Part shown: positions 8,761-16,767 of the stretch, in pieces | Position numbering within the stretch: the first letter of the stretch is position 1 | How the letters are laid out: every line of letters begins with the position of its first letter | Assembly (NCBI RefSeq): GCF_039614845.1 | Contig: NZ_JBDIML010000008.1 | Location: 41,865-105,864 of the forward strand | DNA: 64,000 bases | Origin: Ornithinibacillus xuwenensis | GTDB taxonomy: Bacteria > Bacillota > Bacilli > Bacillales > Amphibacillaceae | Reading direction: 5' to 3' | The notes under the pieces: model-generated | Databases searched by the model: none | What the model was told of the DNA's origin: nothing | The model's input: only the letters and a program-made list of their open reading frames with translations | Position numbers and translations under genes: made by a program

Positions 8761-9132
8761 ATGAAAAGTCCAGTTCAAAACAAGGTAAACACCATCTTTA
8801 TACATGTAACCGATTTAAAGGAATCCGTGAAGTGGTATTGTCAGTTATTAGGGCAGGACTACGATATTACTACGGTAGAGCGACCGGTCTACAATTTACT
8901 GGTAAACCAGGAAGTAGGTATCACATTAGATGCAGGTCCATCTGGTAAAAAGAGAATAAACACTTCAGAGCATCCATTGTTTAATTTCCACACAGATAAT
9001 ATTGACCAAGCATACACCTATTTAGAGCAGCTACATTATGATATTGCATCTGAAATTGTTCGTTTTGATGACTTCGCATTTTTTACAGTTCGAGATCTCG
9101 ATCAGAATGTTATTATGATTTGTACAGGTTAA
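8761..9132 (+). CDS. VOC-superfamily (glyoxalase/bleomycin resistance-like) protein
   Basis: A 123-residue single-module VOC protein with the paired beta-alpha-beta-beta-beta units; the start region NTIFIHVTDLKESVKWYCQLLG is the family signature. One His and the C-terminal Glu position of the metal site are not obvious, so metal binding is uncertain. The ATG at 8761 is supported by GGGGAGAG 7 bases upstream; a longer in-frame start at 8710 lacks one. Function not assigned. Confidence 0.8.
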   Translation: MKSPVQNKVNTIFIHVTDLKESVKWYCQLLGQDYDITTVERPVYNLLVNQEVGITLDAGPSGKKRINTSEHPLFNFHTDNIDQAYTYLEQLHYDIASEIVRFDDFAFFTVRDLDQNVIMICTG

Positions 9133-9210
9133 TCGGGGTTACATCACAGCATTTTCTAGCTTTGCAGTAAGGCAGAAGATTTACTTGATTGCTAGAAAAT
9201 CCTAAATTTA

Positions 9211-9240
9211 ACACTAGCCATCCTCGCTGACGGCTAGTGT
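9211..9240. terminator. Hairpin between convergent genes, probable terminator
   Basis: A 9-bp perfect stem ACACTAGCC / GGCTAGTGT between the convergent VOC and MurE-like genes. The T-tract is weak on both strands. Confidence 0.6.
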
Positions 9241-9241
9241 C

Positions 9242-10720
9242 TTAATTCGAATTAAATATTTCTTGTTTCGTAAATTCATGTAAAACAGCTTGAACAGTAT
9301 CCTTGTCGGAAAAGGTGTTTAAATGAAAATCTTGTTGATAATTTTCATGTCCTTTCCCCGTTATCATCACCCAATCTTCATCATTGGCCATCTCAATTGC
9401 TTTTTGAATTGCGAGTGTCCGGTCGGGTATAATCATGCCTTTATGATTTCCATAAGAACGATTTAATTCCTCTAATGTTTCAATCATCTCCTCTTCTGAG
9501 ACATTATTTAAATCATCCAATGTTAGGATATAACAATCACTTAAATCGGATGTGATTGCTAGCATTTCAGGACGTTTCGTCTTGTCACGATTACCTCTAA
9601 ATCCAAAGACATGAATCACCCGTTTGGCACCGTAATTTTTTGCTGATGTTATACAATGAAAAACAGCATCCGGTGTATGGGCATAATCTATGATAACCGT
9701 AGGGGTATGTTCCTGTCTGATTGTTTCAAAGCGTCCGTTAACCCCTTGAAAAGACATCATGGATTGCTGAATTAAGTTTTGAGGAATGCCGATAGATCTA
9801 GCAGTTAAAAAGGCAAGCATTGTGTTGTATTTATTATGAGTTCCTGGCATTGGGCATACCATTTCAAAGGAATTACTTTCCGCTTTTGCAGAAATGGTAG
9901 AAGTATTTGTTGCTAAATCCAATAACTGAATGTCATTATCGCTTGATTGACCGATTGTATATGCTTTTATTCCACGCGGGTTTAGTATGCTAACGAGTTT
10001 TTCTCCCCAATAATTATCTTTGTTGATGATTGCCAGTCCATTTTCTTTAAGGTGGTCAAATAATAGCAATTTAGCTTGGAAGTATTCCTCCATTGTCGAA
10101 TGATAATCAAGATGCTCATGGTAGAGGTTGGTGAAAATTCCAAAATCGAATTGTATTCCCTCTACACGAAACTGTGTTAATCCGTGAGAGGAAACCTCTA
10201 CTATAACGATTTCATCTTTACATTCTGAAAGAAGCTTATTCAGCATTAAAACACTAGGAGTTGTATTAGAGCTTGATAAGGTTTCGCCATTAACAATATT
10301 TTGTATGGTTCCGATTATGGAACAGCTTTTTCCATTTTGCTCTAATAAATGCTTGAGAATATAACTTGTGGTTGTTTTTCCATTTGTTCCGGTAATGCCA
10401 ATCATAATTTTATCCTTAGAAGGATTCTGGTAATAATTTTTGGAAATAATACCTAAAGCCTGCCGACTGTTATCGACCTTAATATAGGGAACTACATCAA
10501 GATTTAGGCTTTGATCTCCAATAATGATAGTGGCTCCATTTTGAATCGCGTCTGTTATATAGTCATGACCATCAGAGGTAAATCCCTTTATCGCAATAAA
10601 TACGTATCCAGGCTTCACGTCTTTTGAATTATCCGCAATTCCTTTTACCTCTATTTTTGATAGCGTTTGGTCTATATTAGTATGTATTGAAAGCTCTCGT
10701 AATAAGTCTCGAAGTAGCAT
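9242..10720 (-). CDS. MurE-like Mur ligase (UDP-MurNAc-tripeptide synthetase paralog)
   Basis: A 492-residue, full-length MurE-type ligase: N-terminal UDP-binding domain (about 1-100), ATP-binding domain with P-loop GITGTNGKTTTS (108-119), the conserved HLDYHSTMEEYFQAK including the Lys that is carbamylated in Mur ligases, and a C-terminal domain with RGNRDKTKRPEM. The amino-acid specificity motif, DNPR in diaminopimelate-adding MurE, reads DDLN here (in TLDDLNNVSEE). This gene is outside any division/cell-wall cluster and has no cell-wall neighbours, so it is probably a second, specialised ligase rather than the housekeeping murE. The added residue is unknown. Confidence 0.8.
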   Translation of the reverse strand: MLLRDLLRELSIHTNIDQTLSKIEVKGIADNSKDVKPGYVFIAIKGFTSDGHDYITDAIQNGATIIIGDQSLNLDVVPYIKVDNSRQALGIISKNYYQNPSKDKIMIGITGTNGKTTTSYILKHLLEQNGKSCSIIGTIQNIVNGETLSSSNTTPSVLMLNKLLSECKDEIVIVEVSSHGLTQFRVEGIQFDFGIFTNLYHEHLDYHSTMEEYFQAKLLLFDHLKENGLAIINKDNYWGEKLVSILNPRGIKAYTIGQSSDNDIQLLDLATNTSTISAKAESNSFEMVCPMPGTHNKYNTMLAFLTARSIGIPQNLIQQSMMSFQGVNGRFETIRQEHTPTVIIDYAHTPDAVFHCITSAKNYGAKRVIHVFGFRGNRDKTKRPEMLAITSDLSDCYILTLDDLNNVSEEEMIETLEELNRSYGNHKGMIIPDRTLAIQKAIEMANDEDWVMITGKGHENYQQDFHLNTFSDKDTVQAVLHEFTKQEIFNSN

Positions 10721-10947
10721 AGATGTAAGGACTCCCTCTAGAGTAGAATAAGCAATCGGTGTTCATCCAATCTGTAGAGACAGGAATTAGTATAAACATT
10801 TATAGGGTGTGAATTCTTCCATGTATCATGAATGGAAAAAATAGTTAATTCATAGGATTATAAAGTGTGAAATAATGTATAATGGAATTGATTCATCGTA
10901 TTGATGCACCAGTAAAGATAGAAAATCTTAAAAATCTACGTTATACT

Positions 10948-10980
10948 AAATTCAACATAAATTCAACATAAATTCAATAA
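10948..10980 (+). repeat. Three tandem 11-bp repeats upstream of the MarR gene
   Basis: The unit AAATTCAACAT occurs at 10948-10958 and 10959-10969, with a degenerate third copy at 10970-10980. A TATACT -10-like box (10942-10947) lies just before. One unit per helical turn in front of a regulator suggests an operator, but this is inference. Confidence 0.6.
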
Positions 10981-10995
10981 GCAAAAGGATTGATA

Positions 10996-11463
10996 ATGAT
11001 GGTCGAATCCAATAATCTTAATAAAGACCAAGAACTTTCCCTTAAACTATTTGTCGTATTAACCCGTGCTATTCAAGTCATTGAAAAACACGTGATTCAA
11101 AATATTAAAAGCTACGGATTAAATTTGACAGAATTTGGCGTTCTCGAGTTACTGTATCATAAAGGTGAACAGCCTATACAACGAATCGGTCAGAAGGTTC
11201 TATTAGCAAGTAGTAGTATTACATATGTGGTGGATAAGCTGGAAGAGAAAGAATACATAACCAGAAGGGCATGTCCGACCGATAGACGAGTAACATATGC
11301 TGTATTAACGGAATCCGGAAAGAAACTAATGGATGAGATATTCCCTCAGCATGCAGCTGCGATGCGTGAGATCATGGGTGGGGTTGAAGAACAAGATAAG
11401 GAAGTGCTAATTAATCAGCTAAAAGGGTTAGGACTTCATGCACAGAATCTATCCAATAAGTAA
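10996..11463 (+). CDS. MarR-family regulator, MhqR/YkvE-like
   Basis: A 155-residue winged-helix regulator. The segments SLKLFVVLTRAIQVIEKHV and TEFGVLELLYHKGEQPIQRIG, followed by the recognition helix SSSITYVVDKLEEKE and the wing CPTDRRVTYAVLT, closely resemble B. subtilis MhqR (YkvE), repressor of quinone-detoxification genes. A second relative lies at 35010-35441. The start ATG at 10996 has AAAAGGA 7 bases upstream. No target gene is adjacent: the next gene is convergent. The 11-bp repeats just upstream may be its own operator. A Cys (RACPTD) lies in the wing region, but thiol sensing is not shown. Confidence 0.85.
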   Translation: MMVESNNLNKDQELSLKLFVVLTRAIQVIEKHVIQNIKSYGLNLTEFGVLELLYHKGEQPIQRIGQKVLLASSSITYVVDKLEEKEYITRRACPTDRRVTYAVLTESGKKLMDEIFPQHAAAMREIMGGVEEQDKEVLINQLKGLGLHAQNLSNK

Positions 11464-11467
11464 ATGG

Positions 11468-11505
11468 AAAAGGTATTGCTAGCAAAGATAGCAATACCTT
11501 TTATA
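11468..11505. terminator. Bidirectional terminator
   Basis: A 14-bp perfect stem AAAAGGTATTGCTA (11468-11481) / TAGCAATACCTTTT (11489-11502) after the MarR gene, facing the rib operon end. Confidence 0.85.
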
Positions 11506-11556
11506 CGTATAAGAAACTAATATCCTACAAAAGCATGATTCGTTTTTCTTGATAAC

Positions 11557-12123
11557 CTATTTGAATGTAATCTTATCTAGAAAATCGGACCAATTCACAA
11601 TTCGGTTAGCTTGATAGTCACGATTATAGGACTGATCCTTTAATAAGAGTGTGATTGGTTGTTCAGCGAGCGTTTCTAAAATTGCCGGCTTATCGTCGAC
11701 ATAGTAATCCAAGTGTAAATCTTTAATAATTGTTACTTTTTCGTGGTCTTGCATACCGTAGAAAAAGTAATCATCTACAATAGGAAAGCCTTGTTCCCTA
11801 AGCCATTCCTTTGTCCTTTCCCCGTGATCCTTTGGTCTTGCGGTAATGTAATAAATGTCATGCCCCTGTTCATAGAGCTTATTTAATACTTCAACCGCAT
11901 TATCAAAGGAAGGGCAATCTGTATAATAGATTTCTTCAAGCGTACTATTCCACAGTGCACTGCCTTCATCATCGGTAAGTCCAAAGGGCTCGTGAATCTC
12001 GACTCGTTTTAAATTGTGAAATTCACGTTGGGGGACAGCTTTATTTAGTTTCTTTTTATAGATATTGAAAGCATGCTCTCGCAAGTTGATTAATGTGTCA
12101 TCAATATCAAATCCAAATTTCAT
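11557..12123 (-). CDS. HAD-family nucleotidase/phosphatase (YqfW-like)
   Basis: A 188-residue HAD hydrolase of the 5'(3')-deoxyribonucleotidase type, very similar to B. subtilis YqfW. Motif I is FGFDIDDTL (nucleophile Asp6, acid Asp8), motif II the Thr of YYITARPK, and motif IV DYYVDDKP. It starts 14 bp after the ribD stop, in the same direction and with no terminator between, so it is the third gene of a ribA-ribD-HAD operon. HAD phosphatases are known to remove the phosphate from 5-amino-6-ribitylamino-uracil 5'-phosphate, the product of RibD, so that role is a reasonable inference, not a demonstrated one. Confidence 0.8.
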   Translation of the reverse strand: MKFGFDIDDTLINLREHAFNIYKKKLNKAVPQREFHNLKRVEIHEPFGLTDDEGSALWNSTLEEIYYTDCPSFDNAVEVLNKLYEQGHDIYYITARPKDHGERTKEWLREQGFPIVDDYFFYGMQDHEKVTIIKDLHLDYYVDDKPAILETLAEQPITLLLKDQSYNRDYQANRIVNWSDFLDKITFK

Positions 12124-12137
12124 TCTAATCCCTCAAT

Positions 12138-13229
12138 CTATTCATAAACTGGGTAACCAGTAAATTTAAAATCATTACCAATTTTAACAATATCCGTATT
12201 GATGAGCTCTACCGCATCCTCCATATTGGCAATTCCGTTTCCTTCTAAAAATGTCGGGGCAGCTTTTCCGCCAATTAACTTCGGTGCAAAGTATAGAACT
12301 ACTTTATCAACTAGTTTATTTTCAAAAAATGAGGCGTGTATATTTCCTCCGCCTTCAATGATAAGGGAGGAGATTAAGTTTTCACCTAACAGTTCTACGA
12401 CTTCCATTGGATTAACGGAAGTGGTGCTGTTTGTTTCGAACACCTTAATGCCTTTTTCTTCTAGAAGTTGCTTTTTCTGTATATCATAATGCTTACTCGT
12501 GAATATCCATGTTTCGGCATTATGATCTGCTACAACCTGGGCATCTAGTGGAATCTTTAAAGCTGTGTCCATAATGACACGAATTGGATTTCTGCCAATT
12601 GGAATGCGTGCTGTTAAGGAAGGATTGTCCTCTATAACTGTATTAATTCCAACTAATATTGCCATATGTTCACTTCTTAGTTGATGGACATCGAGTCTTG
12701 AATCCTCCGTTGTTATCCATTTACTGCTCAAGGTATGGGTTGCAACTTTGCCGTCTAAGGTAGCTGCTGCTTTAAGTGTTATGAATGGCTTTTTCTCAAC
12801 AATAAACTTATTAAAGACCTCATTCATTTGAATTGCTTCGCGTTCACGAATTCCAGTAATGACCTCAATACCAGCATTCTTCAAAATGTTAACCCCATTC
12901 CCAGCAACAATTGGGTTCGGGTCTAAGGTAGCAATAACGACTCTTTTAATTCCTGCTTCAACAATTGCTTCTGCGCAAGGTCCAGTTCTACCATGATGAG
13001 AACAAGGCTCGAGGGTAACATAAATTGTTCCATTCTTTGCCTTATCTCCCGCCATTCGCAGCGCATGTATCTCCGCATGGGGTTCACCAGCTTTTAAATG
13101 GGTTCCAACCCCAACGATTCGGTTGTCATTCACAATGACAGAGCCCACTAGAGGATTGGGATCAGTTTGTCCCTTCATAGCCCTTGCATTTTGCAAGGCT
13201 AGGTCCATATAAAATTCATGGCTAGTCAT
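12138..13229 (-). CDS. ribD: Riboflavin biosynthesis deaminase/reductase RibD
   Basis: A 363-residue bifunctional enzyme. The N-terminal cytidine-deaminase-like domain has the zinc site H51-A-E53 plus PC76SHHGRTGPC85, matching the His/Cys/Cys pattern of B. subtilis RibD. The C-terminal NADPH-dependent pyrimidine reductase (about 147-363) has ITLKAAATLDGKVAT and EGGGNIHASFF. It deaminates and reduces the GTP cyclohydrolase II product to the ribitylamino-pyrimidine phosphate. The ATG overlaps the ribA stop by 8 bp, indicating translational coupling. Unlike the usual Bacillus rib operon, ribE and ribH are absent nearby. Confidence 0.93.
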   Translation of the reverse strand: MTSHEFYMDLALQNARAMKGQTDPNPLVGSVIVNDNRIVGVGTHLKAGEPHAEIHALRMAGDKAKNGTIYVTLEPCSHHGRTGPCAEAIVEAGIKRVVIATLDPNPIVAGNGVNILKNAGIEVITGIREREAIQMNEVFNKFIVEKKPFITLKAAATLDGKVATHTLSSKWITTEDSRLDVHQLRSEHMAILVGINTVIEDNPSLTARIPIGRNPIRVIMDTALKIPLDAQVVADHNAETWIFTSKHYDIQKKQLLEEKGIKVFETNSTTSVNPMEVVELLGENLISSLIIEGGGNIHASFFENKLVDKVVLYFAPKLIGGKAAPTFLEGNGIANMEDAVELINTDIVKIGNDFKFTGYPVYE

Positions 13230-13977
13230 TGGAACAGTTCCTTTCCTCCTGTATGTGCCCAGACTTTACGACCTTGGTCTGTAAGTAGCGTTCGTTATAT
13301 TCAGATACGTCTCCCCATAAAGGAATTCGACCAGTTAATGTTAACCCAGCATTTTTCATTGCTTCTAGCTTTAATGGGTTATTGGTAATTAACGTGACTG
13401 GCTTTGAGCGTAGACGCTTCAGTACAAGAATTGCATCATCGTAGTTTCTGGAGTCATTGACAAATCCTAGTCCTTCATTCGCTTCTACGGTATCAAATCC
13501 ATTTTCTTGAAGAACATATGCCATTGCTTTTGAAAAGAGCCCGATTCCTCGGCCTTCATGGTTTGCTAAATAAAATAATGCGCCAGCACCATGTTCCTTG
13601 ATTTTTCTCATCGATTCTTTTAACTGGAATCCGCAGTCACATCGCTTACTTCCAAATATATCACCAGTATGACAGATGGAGTGCATGCGAATTAAAGCAT
13701 CTTCACTGTTTTCAAAATCTCCGTATACCAATACACTAGATTGCTGATAATCAGCTAAGTTCTTGGAGGAAAGGTTGTCAATGATTTTTTGGTAATCATC
13801 AGTAACCTCCTCACAGTTTAACCATGAATACCATTTGAATTCTACGGTTTCTCCATATAAATTAACGGGTAATCGCACTGGTCCTACTAAATATATTGCA
13901 CCTTCTGATGTGTTAATTGATTGTATTTTATCCTTTAGTACGGTTAGTACTTTTGATTCTAATTTCATTTGTCCCAT
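13222..13977 (-). CDS. ribA: GTP cyclohydrolase II (stand-alone RibA)
   Basis: A 251-residue GTP cyclohydrolase II. The zinc-binding cysteines are in SICHTGDIFGSKRCDCGF, the catalytic region is LANHEGRGIGLFSKAMAY, and GTP-contact segments include RSKPVTLITNNPLKLEAM. The fused DHBP synthase half found in B. subtilis RibBA is missing, so ribulose-5-phosphate chemistry must be supplied elsewhere. The start at 13977 is chosen because AAAGGAG lies about 8 bases upstream; the longer in-frame reading to 14031 overlaps the promoter. First gene of the ribA-ribD-HAD operon. Confidence 0.92.
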   Translation of the reverse strand: MGQMKLESKVLTVLKDKIQSINTSEGAIYLVGPVRLPVNLYGETVEFKWYSWLNCEEVTDDYQKIIDNLSSKNLADYQQSSVLVYGDFENSEDALIRMHSICHTGDIFGSKRCDCGFQLKESMRKIKEHGAGALFYLANHEGRGIGLFSKAMAYVLQENGFDTVEANEGLGFVNDSRNYDDAILVLKRLRSKPVTLITNNPLKLEAMKNAGLTLTGRIPLWGDVSEYNERYLQTKVVKSGHIQEERNCSND

Positions 13978-14002
13978 TGTACAAACTCCTTTCACTGCCA
14001 TA

Positions 14003-14031
14003 AGTATAAATAAAAAACATTTTCGCTTCAA
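14003..14031 (-). promoter_or_regulatory. ribA promoter (sigma-A type) with short leader
   Basis: On the minus strand TTGAAG, 17-base spacer and TATACT. The -10 box lies only 25 bases before the ribA ATG, so the leader is too short for an FMN riboswitch, and none of its conserved segments is seen upstream. Confidence 0.75.
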
Positions 14032-14147
14032 TTTATCTTTCTCGGGGGGGTTCCTTTTTATAAAAACGTACTTGTTTTAGAGTATGATACATTGTTCGTA
14101 ATTGCCTGGGACGATAAAAAGGAAATGGGATAACCGATATCAGGTTA

Positions 14148-14714
14148 TCAGGAATGGAAAGCTGAATATTTATTACTCCCAGGAATACTCCTGATTTTCT
14201 TCCACGCTGCTATGGCATCCCCTTTAGTTTTTCCTGTGTTCATCGGGTCAGCAAAGAAATCCCGAATAAATTGGTTGTATTCAAATTGTGGAGCAATTTC
14301 TGTTCTGTAATCTGGCTCCTTCTTTCTCTTTTCTTCTTCATACCACGCTTGTATCGCATCGCGGTATGTTTTCCCAATATTGTTTTTAAAGAATTTTTGT
14401 ATGTATGTCGAGAAATGAAAATTCGGAATGACGGATTTGAAAAACGCTCGTACCTCTTGACTACACCGGTGGTTCTCATCAATAACCGTATCGAGACTTA
14501 ATTTTTCATTTGGTTTTCCCTTATATAGACGCTTTCTGGCAGGCTTTTCGATTTCACCTGTTAACAAGTATTTTTCGATTCTGTTGTTCAATTCTGCTTT
14601 GGAGCCTGAAACCCCTAGATGGTTAATCCGACAGAATTGTTGGAGCTCTTCTTTTAACCAATAATAGTTTCGAAAATCTTGAATGGTTATATCCTTATTG
14701 AGCTTCGGTCGCAT
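14148..14714 (-). CDS. SAP-domain protein with DUF6434-type C-terminus
   Basis: A 188-residue protein. The N-terminal 50 residues form a SAP-like helix-extended-helix module (LKEELQQFCRINHLGVSG, then KAELNNRIEKYLLTG), a putative nucleic-acid binding fold. The rest contains two similar blocks, YIQKFFKNNIGKTYRDAIQAW and FIRDFFADPMNTGKTKGDAIAAW, each ending in a DAI.AW helix; this is an internal duplication seen in the DUF6434 group as I recall it. Function unknown. The ATG at 14714 follows GTGAGGTG. It is convergent with nothing and divergent from the PadR operon. Confidence 0.65.
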   Translation of the reverse strand: MRPKLNKDITIQDFRNYYWLKEELQQFCRINHLGVSGSKAELNNRIEKYLLTGEIEKPARKRLYKGKPNEKLSLDTVIDENHRCSQEVRAFFKSVIPNFHFSTYIQKFFKNNIGKTYRDAIQAWYEEEKRKKEPDYRTEIAPQFEYNQFIRDFFADPMNTGKTKGDAIAAWKKIRSIPGSNKYSAFHS

Positions 14715-14787
14715 GCTAAACACCTCACTTTTATAAGTTAGATTATAGAACAAACGTTCCGTTCTGGCAATTTTTAAAATTTTCTAT

Positions 14788-14840
14788 TGCAAAATAAAGT
14801 TAATTTATGCTATTATATCGACATACGATATATCGATAGT
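14788..14840 (+). promoter_or_regulatory. Promoter and palindrome upstream of PadR gene 1
   Basis: TTGCAA (14788-14793), 17-base spacer, TATTAT (14811-14816), then the palindrome CGATATATCG (14826-14835) over the likely transcription start. A PadR self-operator is plausible. Confidence 0.65.
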
Positions 14841-14863
14841 TGATACAATGGTGGTGAGTAGTA

Positions 14864-15199
14864 ATGGCAAAGCAACCGGAGGATTTTTTACCCTTATCTC
14901 AGGCGACTTACTACATTCTTTTGTCTTTAAGAGAGATTCGTCATGGTTATGCAATCATGCAGGATGTAGAAGTAGTAAGCCAAGGAGAGGTGACGATGGG
15001 ACCTGGAACATTGTATGGTGCACTAGGAAAGCTGGAGAAGCAAAATATCATTTCCAAGGCTGCTGTAGAGGACAAAGATCGTCGAAAGTATTATCAATTA
15101 ACAGAACTTGGCAAGAAAGTTTTAAAGCTCGAGTATATAAGGCTAAAATCATTAGTTGAAAATGCAAGTGAGATTATTAGCGTGATGGAGGAGGAGTAA
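14864..15199 (+). CDS. PadR-family regulator (module 1)
   Basis: A 111-residue PadR protein: winged helix with the typical YYILLSLREIRHGYAIM helix, the recognition region TMGPGTLYGALGKLEKQN and wing DRRKYYQLTELGKKVL, followed by a C-terminal dimerisation helix. It is followed 1 bp later by a DUF2812 membrane protein gene, a pairing common in Firmicutes. It most likely represses its own operon through the palindrome upstream; the ligand is unknown. The ATG follows GGTGGTGAG. Confidence 0.9.
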   Translation: MAKQPEDFLPLSQATYYILLSLREIRHGYAIMQDVEVVSQGEVTMGPGTLYGALGKLEKQNIISKAAVEDKDRRKYYQLTELGKKVLKLEYIRLKSLVENASEIISVMEEE

Positions 15200-15200
15200 C

Positions 15201-15713
15201 ATGACAAAGAAAAAGTTTAAGCTATTTCTAGCTTACGATGTCGAGAAGGAAGAAAAATGGTTAACGGAAATGTCTACTAAAGGACTACATCTTAAAAAAT
15301 ATCGATTATTCACCTATACCTTTGAGGAGAATAAAGAGGAATCTTATATCTATCAGGTGGATTTTAGACCGGATGCGAAAGAAGATTATTTTCGGTTATA
15401 TGAGGATGCTGGGTGGGAGCATGTAACAGGTGCTGTGAATCTTTTCCATTATTTTCGTGTCCCAACTAGCCAACAGGATATACAAAAGATTTATTCCGAT
15501 AAAGAATCCATATTAGAATCATACAAGCGAATGATGAGCTATTACTTAATGATCTTTTTCTTATGCATGGCAGGGCAATTAGCATTAGTATTAAGCTGGA
15601 AGGGATATTTTGTACAATATCTTGCTGCTGGTTTAGTGTTAATCGTCATTGTGCTCTATATCAATTTGTTTATTTCCCTCAAGCTCAAAATAAATTATTA
15701 CCGGAGAAATTGA
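15201..15713 (+). CDS. DUF2812 membrane protein
   Basis: A 170-residue DUF2812 protein: a soluble N-terminal domain of about 110 residues (KKKFKLFLAYDVEKEEKWL, ending in NLFHYFRVP) and two predicted membrane spans near residues 113-130 and 138-158. It is translated from an ATG one base after the PadR stop, with GGAGGAG inside the end of the PadR gene. The pair is an autonomous PadR-target unit. Molecular function unknown. Confidence 0.85.
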   Translation: MTKKKFKLFLAYDVEKEEKWLTEMSTKGLHLKKYRLFTYTFEENKEESYIYQVDFRPDAKEDYFRLYEDAGWEHVTGAVNLFHYFRVPTSQQDIQKIYSDKESILESYKRMMSYYLMIFFLCMAGQLALVLSWKGYFVQYLAAGLVLIVIVLYINLFISLKLKINYYRRN

Positions 15714-15726
15714 ATAAACCGTTGTG

Positions 15727-15752
15727 AAGACCTCGTCCTAGAGGTCTTTTTC
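15727..15752 (+). terminator. Terminator after the PadR-DUF2812 operon
   Basis: Stem AAGACCTC / GAGGTCTT with loop GTCCTA and a following T-run. Confidence 0.9.
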
Positions 15753-15890
15753 ATTATTTTGCTATTTTTTTATAACAGTACCTTGCAATAAACAGTAGTG
15801 TGTGTTAAATTGTTCTTAGCAACGTATAATCCATAAACAGGTACTATACATTATACAGTAGTGAAACTAATAAAAAGAGGTGTTAAGAAT

Positions 15891-16214
15891 TTGAACGTAC
15901 AATTTAAAAAAGGTGTGCTTGAGTTATGCGTCATGGTTTTATTAGAAAAGCAGGATCGTTATGGCTATGAGCTTGTTCAAAAGATTTCTGATCGTATTGC
16001 GATTTCTGAGGGGACTGTTTATCCGTTATTAAGAAGGTTAACAAAAGAGGGATACTTTACCACCTATTTAAAGGAATCGACAGAAGGTCCATCGCGAAAA
16101 TACTATCAGCTAACAGAGGAAGGAAGATCCTACCTCCAGGAGTTATTAACAGATTGGAAGGAATTCACAAATGGTGTGAATCAATTAATCGAGGAAGGTG
16201 TTGGGAATGAATAA
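15891..16214 (+). CDS. PadR-family regulator (module 2)
   Basis: A 107-residue PadR-s1 regulator starting with MNVQFKKGVLELCVM, the canonical beginning of this group; this supports a TTG start at 15891, which has AAAGAGGTG at good spacing. The recognition helix is AISEGTVYPLLRRLTKEGYF and the wing is PSRKYYQLTEEG. It overlaps the next gene by 8 bp and heads a three-gene operon with a HAAS/DUF1700 protein and a DUF4097 protein. Upstream, a TACTATACATTATACAGTAGT region (15842-15862) is partly palindromic and may be its operator. Confidence 0.9.
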   Translation: MNVQFKKGVLELCVMVLLEKQDRYGYELVQKISDRIAISEGTVYPLLRRLTKEGYFTTYLKESTEGPSRKYYQLTEEGRSYLQELLTDWKEFTNGVNQLIEEGVGNE

Positions 16215-16767
16215 GGAACAGTTTTTTGCCAAATTAAATGATTTGTTGAAGCGGCTACCCGCAGCCGAAAAGAATGATATTTTGCAAGACTTTCAGGAGC
16301 ATTTTGAAATAGGAAAAAGTGAAGGGAAGACAGAAGAAGAAATCGTTGCTTCGCTTGGTTCACCTCAGCAAATTTCAAAGGAATTAGTTGCAACATATCA
16401 CTTAGAGCAGGCCGAGACTTCTGCTTCGACTGGTAATATTCTACGGGCGGTATGGGCAGTAATTGGTCTAGGATTTTTTAATCTTGTTATCGTATTAGGC
16501 CCTTTTATCGGTCTAGTAGGTGTTATGCTTGGTGGATGGGCAGTTGGTATATCCTTTATTCTTTCACCTGTGCTTGTATTAATAAATGTAGCAGTTTACC
16601 CAGAAGTGTTTTCATTCTATGATTTATTCTTTTCAATTGGGCTTACCGGGTTAGGAATTTTTATTACGATAGGAATGTATTATGTAACAAGATTTGTTAT
16701 AAAAGGATTTGTGAAGTATTTGAACTATAATGTTCGACTTGTTAAAGGAGGAATGAAAGATGCCTAA
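16207..16767 (+). CDS. HAAS/DUF1700 membrane protein (module 2)
   Basis: A 186-residue protein. The N-terminal 60 residues are the HAAS domain (FFAKLNDLLKRLPAAEKNDILQ, then SLGSPQQISKELVA), a three-helix unit typically encoded next to PadR genes. It is followed by about four predicted membrane spans rich in Gly, Ile and Val. It starts at the ATG at 16207, overlapping the PadR stop by 8 bp, and in turn overlaps the DUF4097 gene by 8 bp. Probable membrane partner of the DUF4097 protein; function unknown. Confidence 0.88.
   Translation: MNKEQFFAKLNDLLKRLPAAEKNDILQDFQEHFEIGKSEGKTEEEIVASLGSPQQISKELVATYHLEQAETSASTGNILRAVWAVIGLGFFNLVIVLGPFIGLVGVMLGGWAVGISFILSPVLVLINVAVYPEVFSFYDLFFSIGLTGLGIFITIGMYYVTRFVIKGFVKYLNYNVRLVKGGMKDA

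Noticed and set aside
13978..14147. FMN riboswitch upstream of ribA
   Set aside because: None of the conserved FMN-element segments is present, and a good promoter lies 25 bp before the start codon.
14129..14149. GATAACC-N7-GGTTATC hairpin as terminator of the SAP-domain gene
   Set aside because: Stem is only 7 bp, overlaps the coding end and lacks a T-run on the minus strand; could equally be part of the ribA upstream region.
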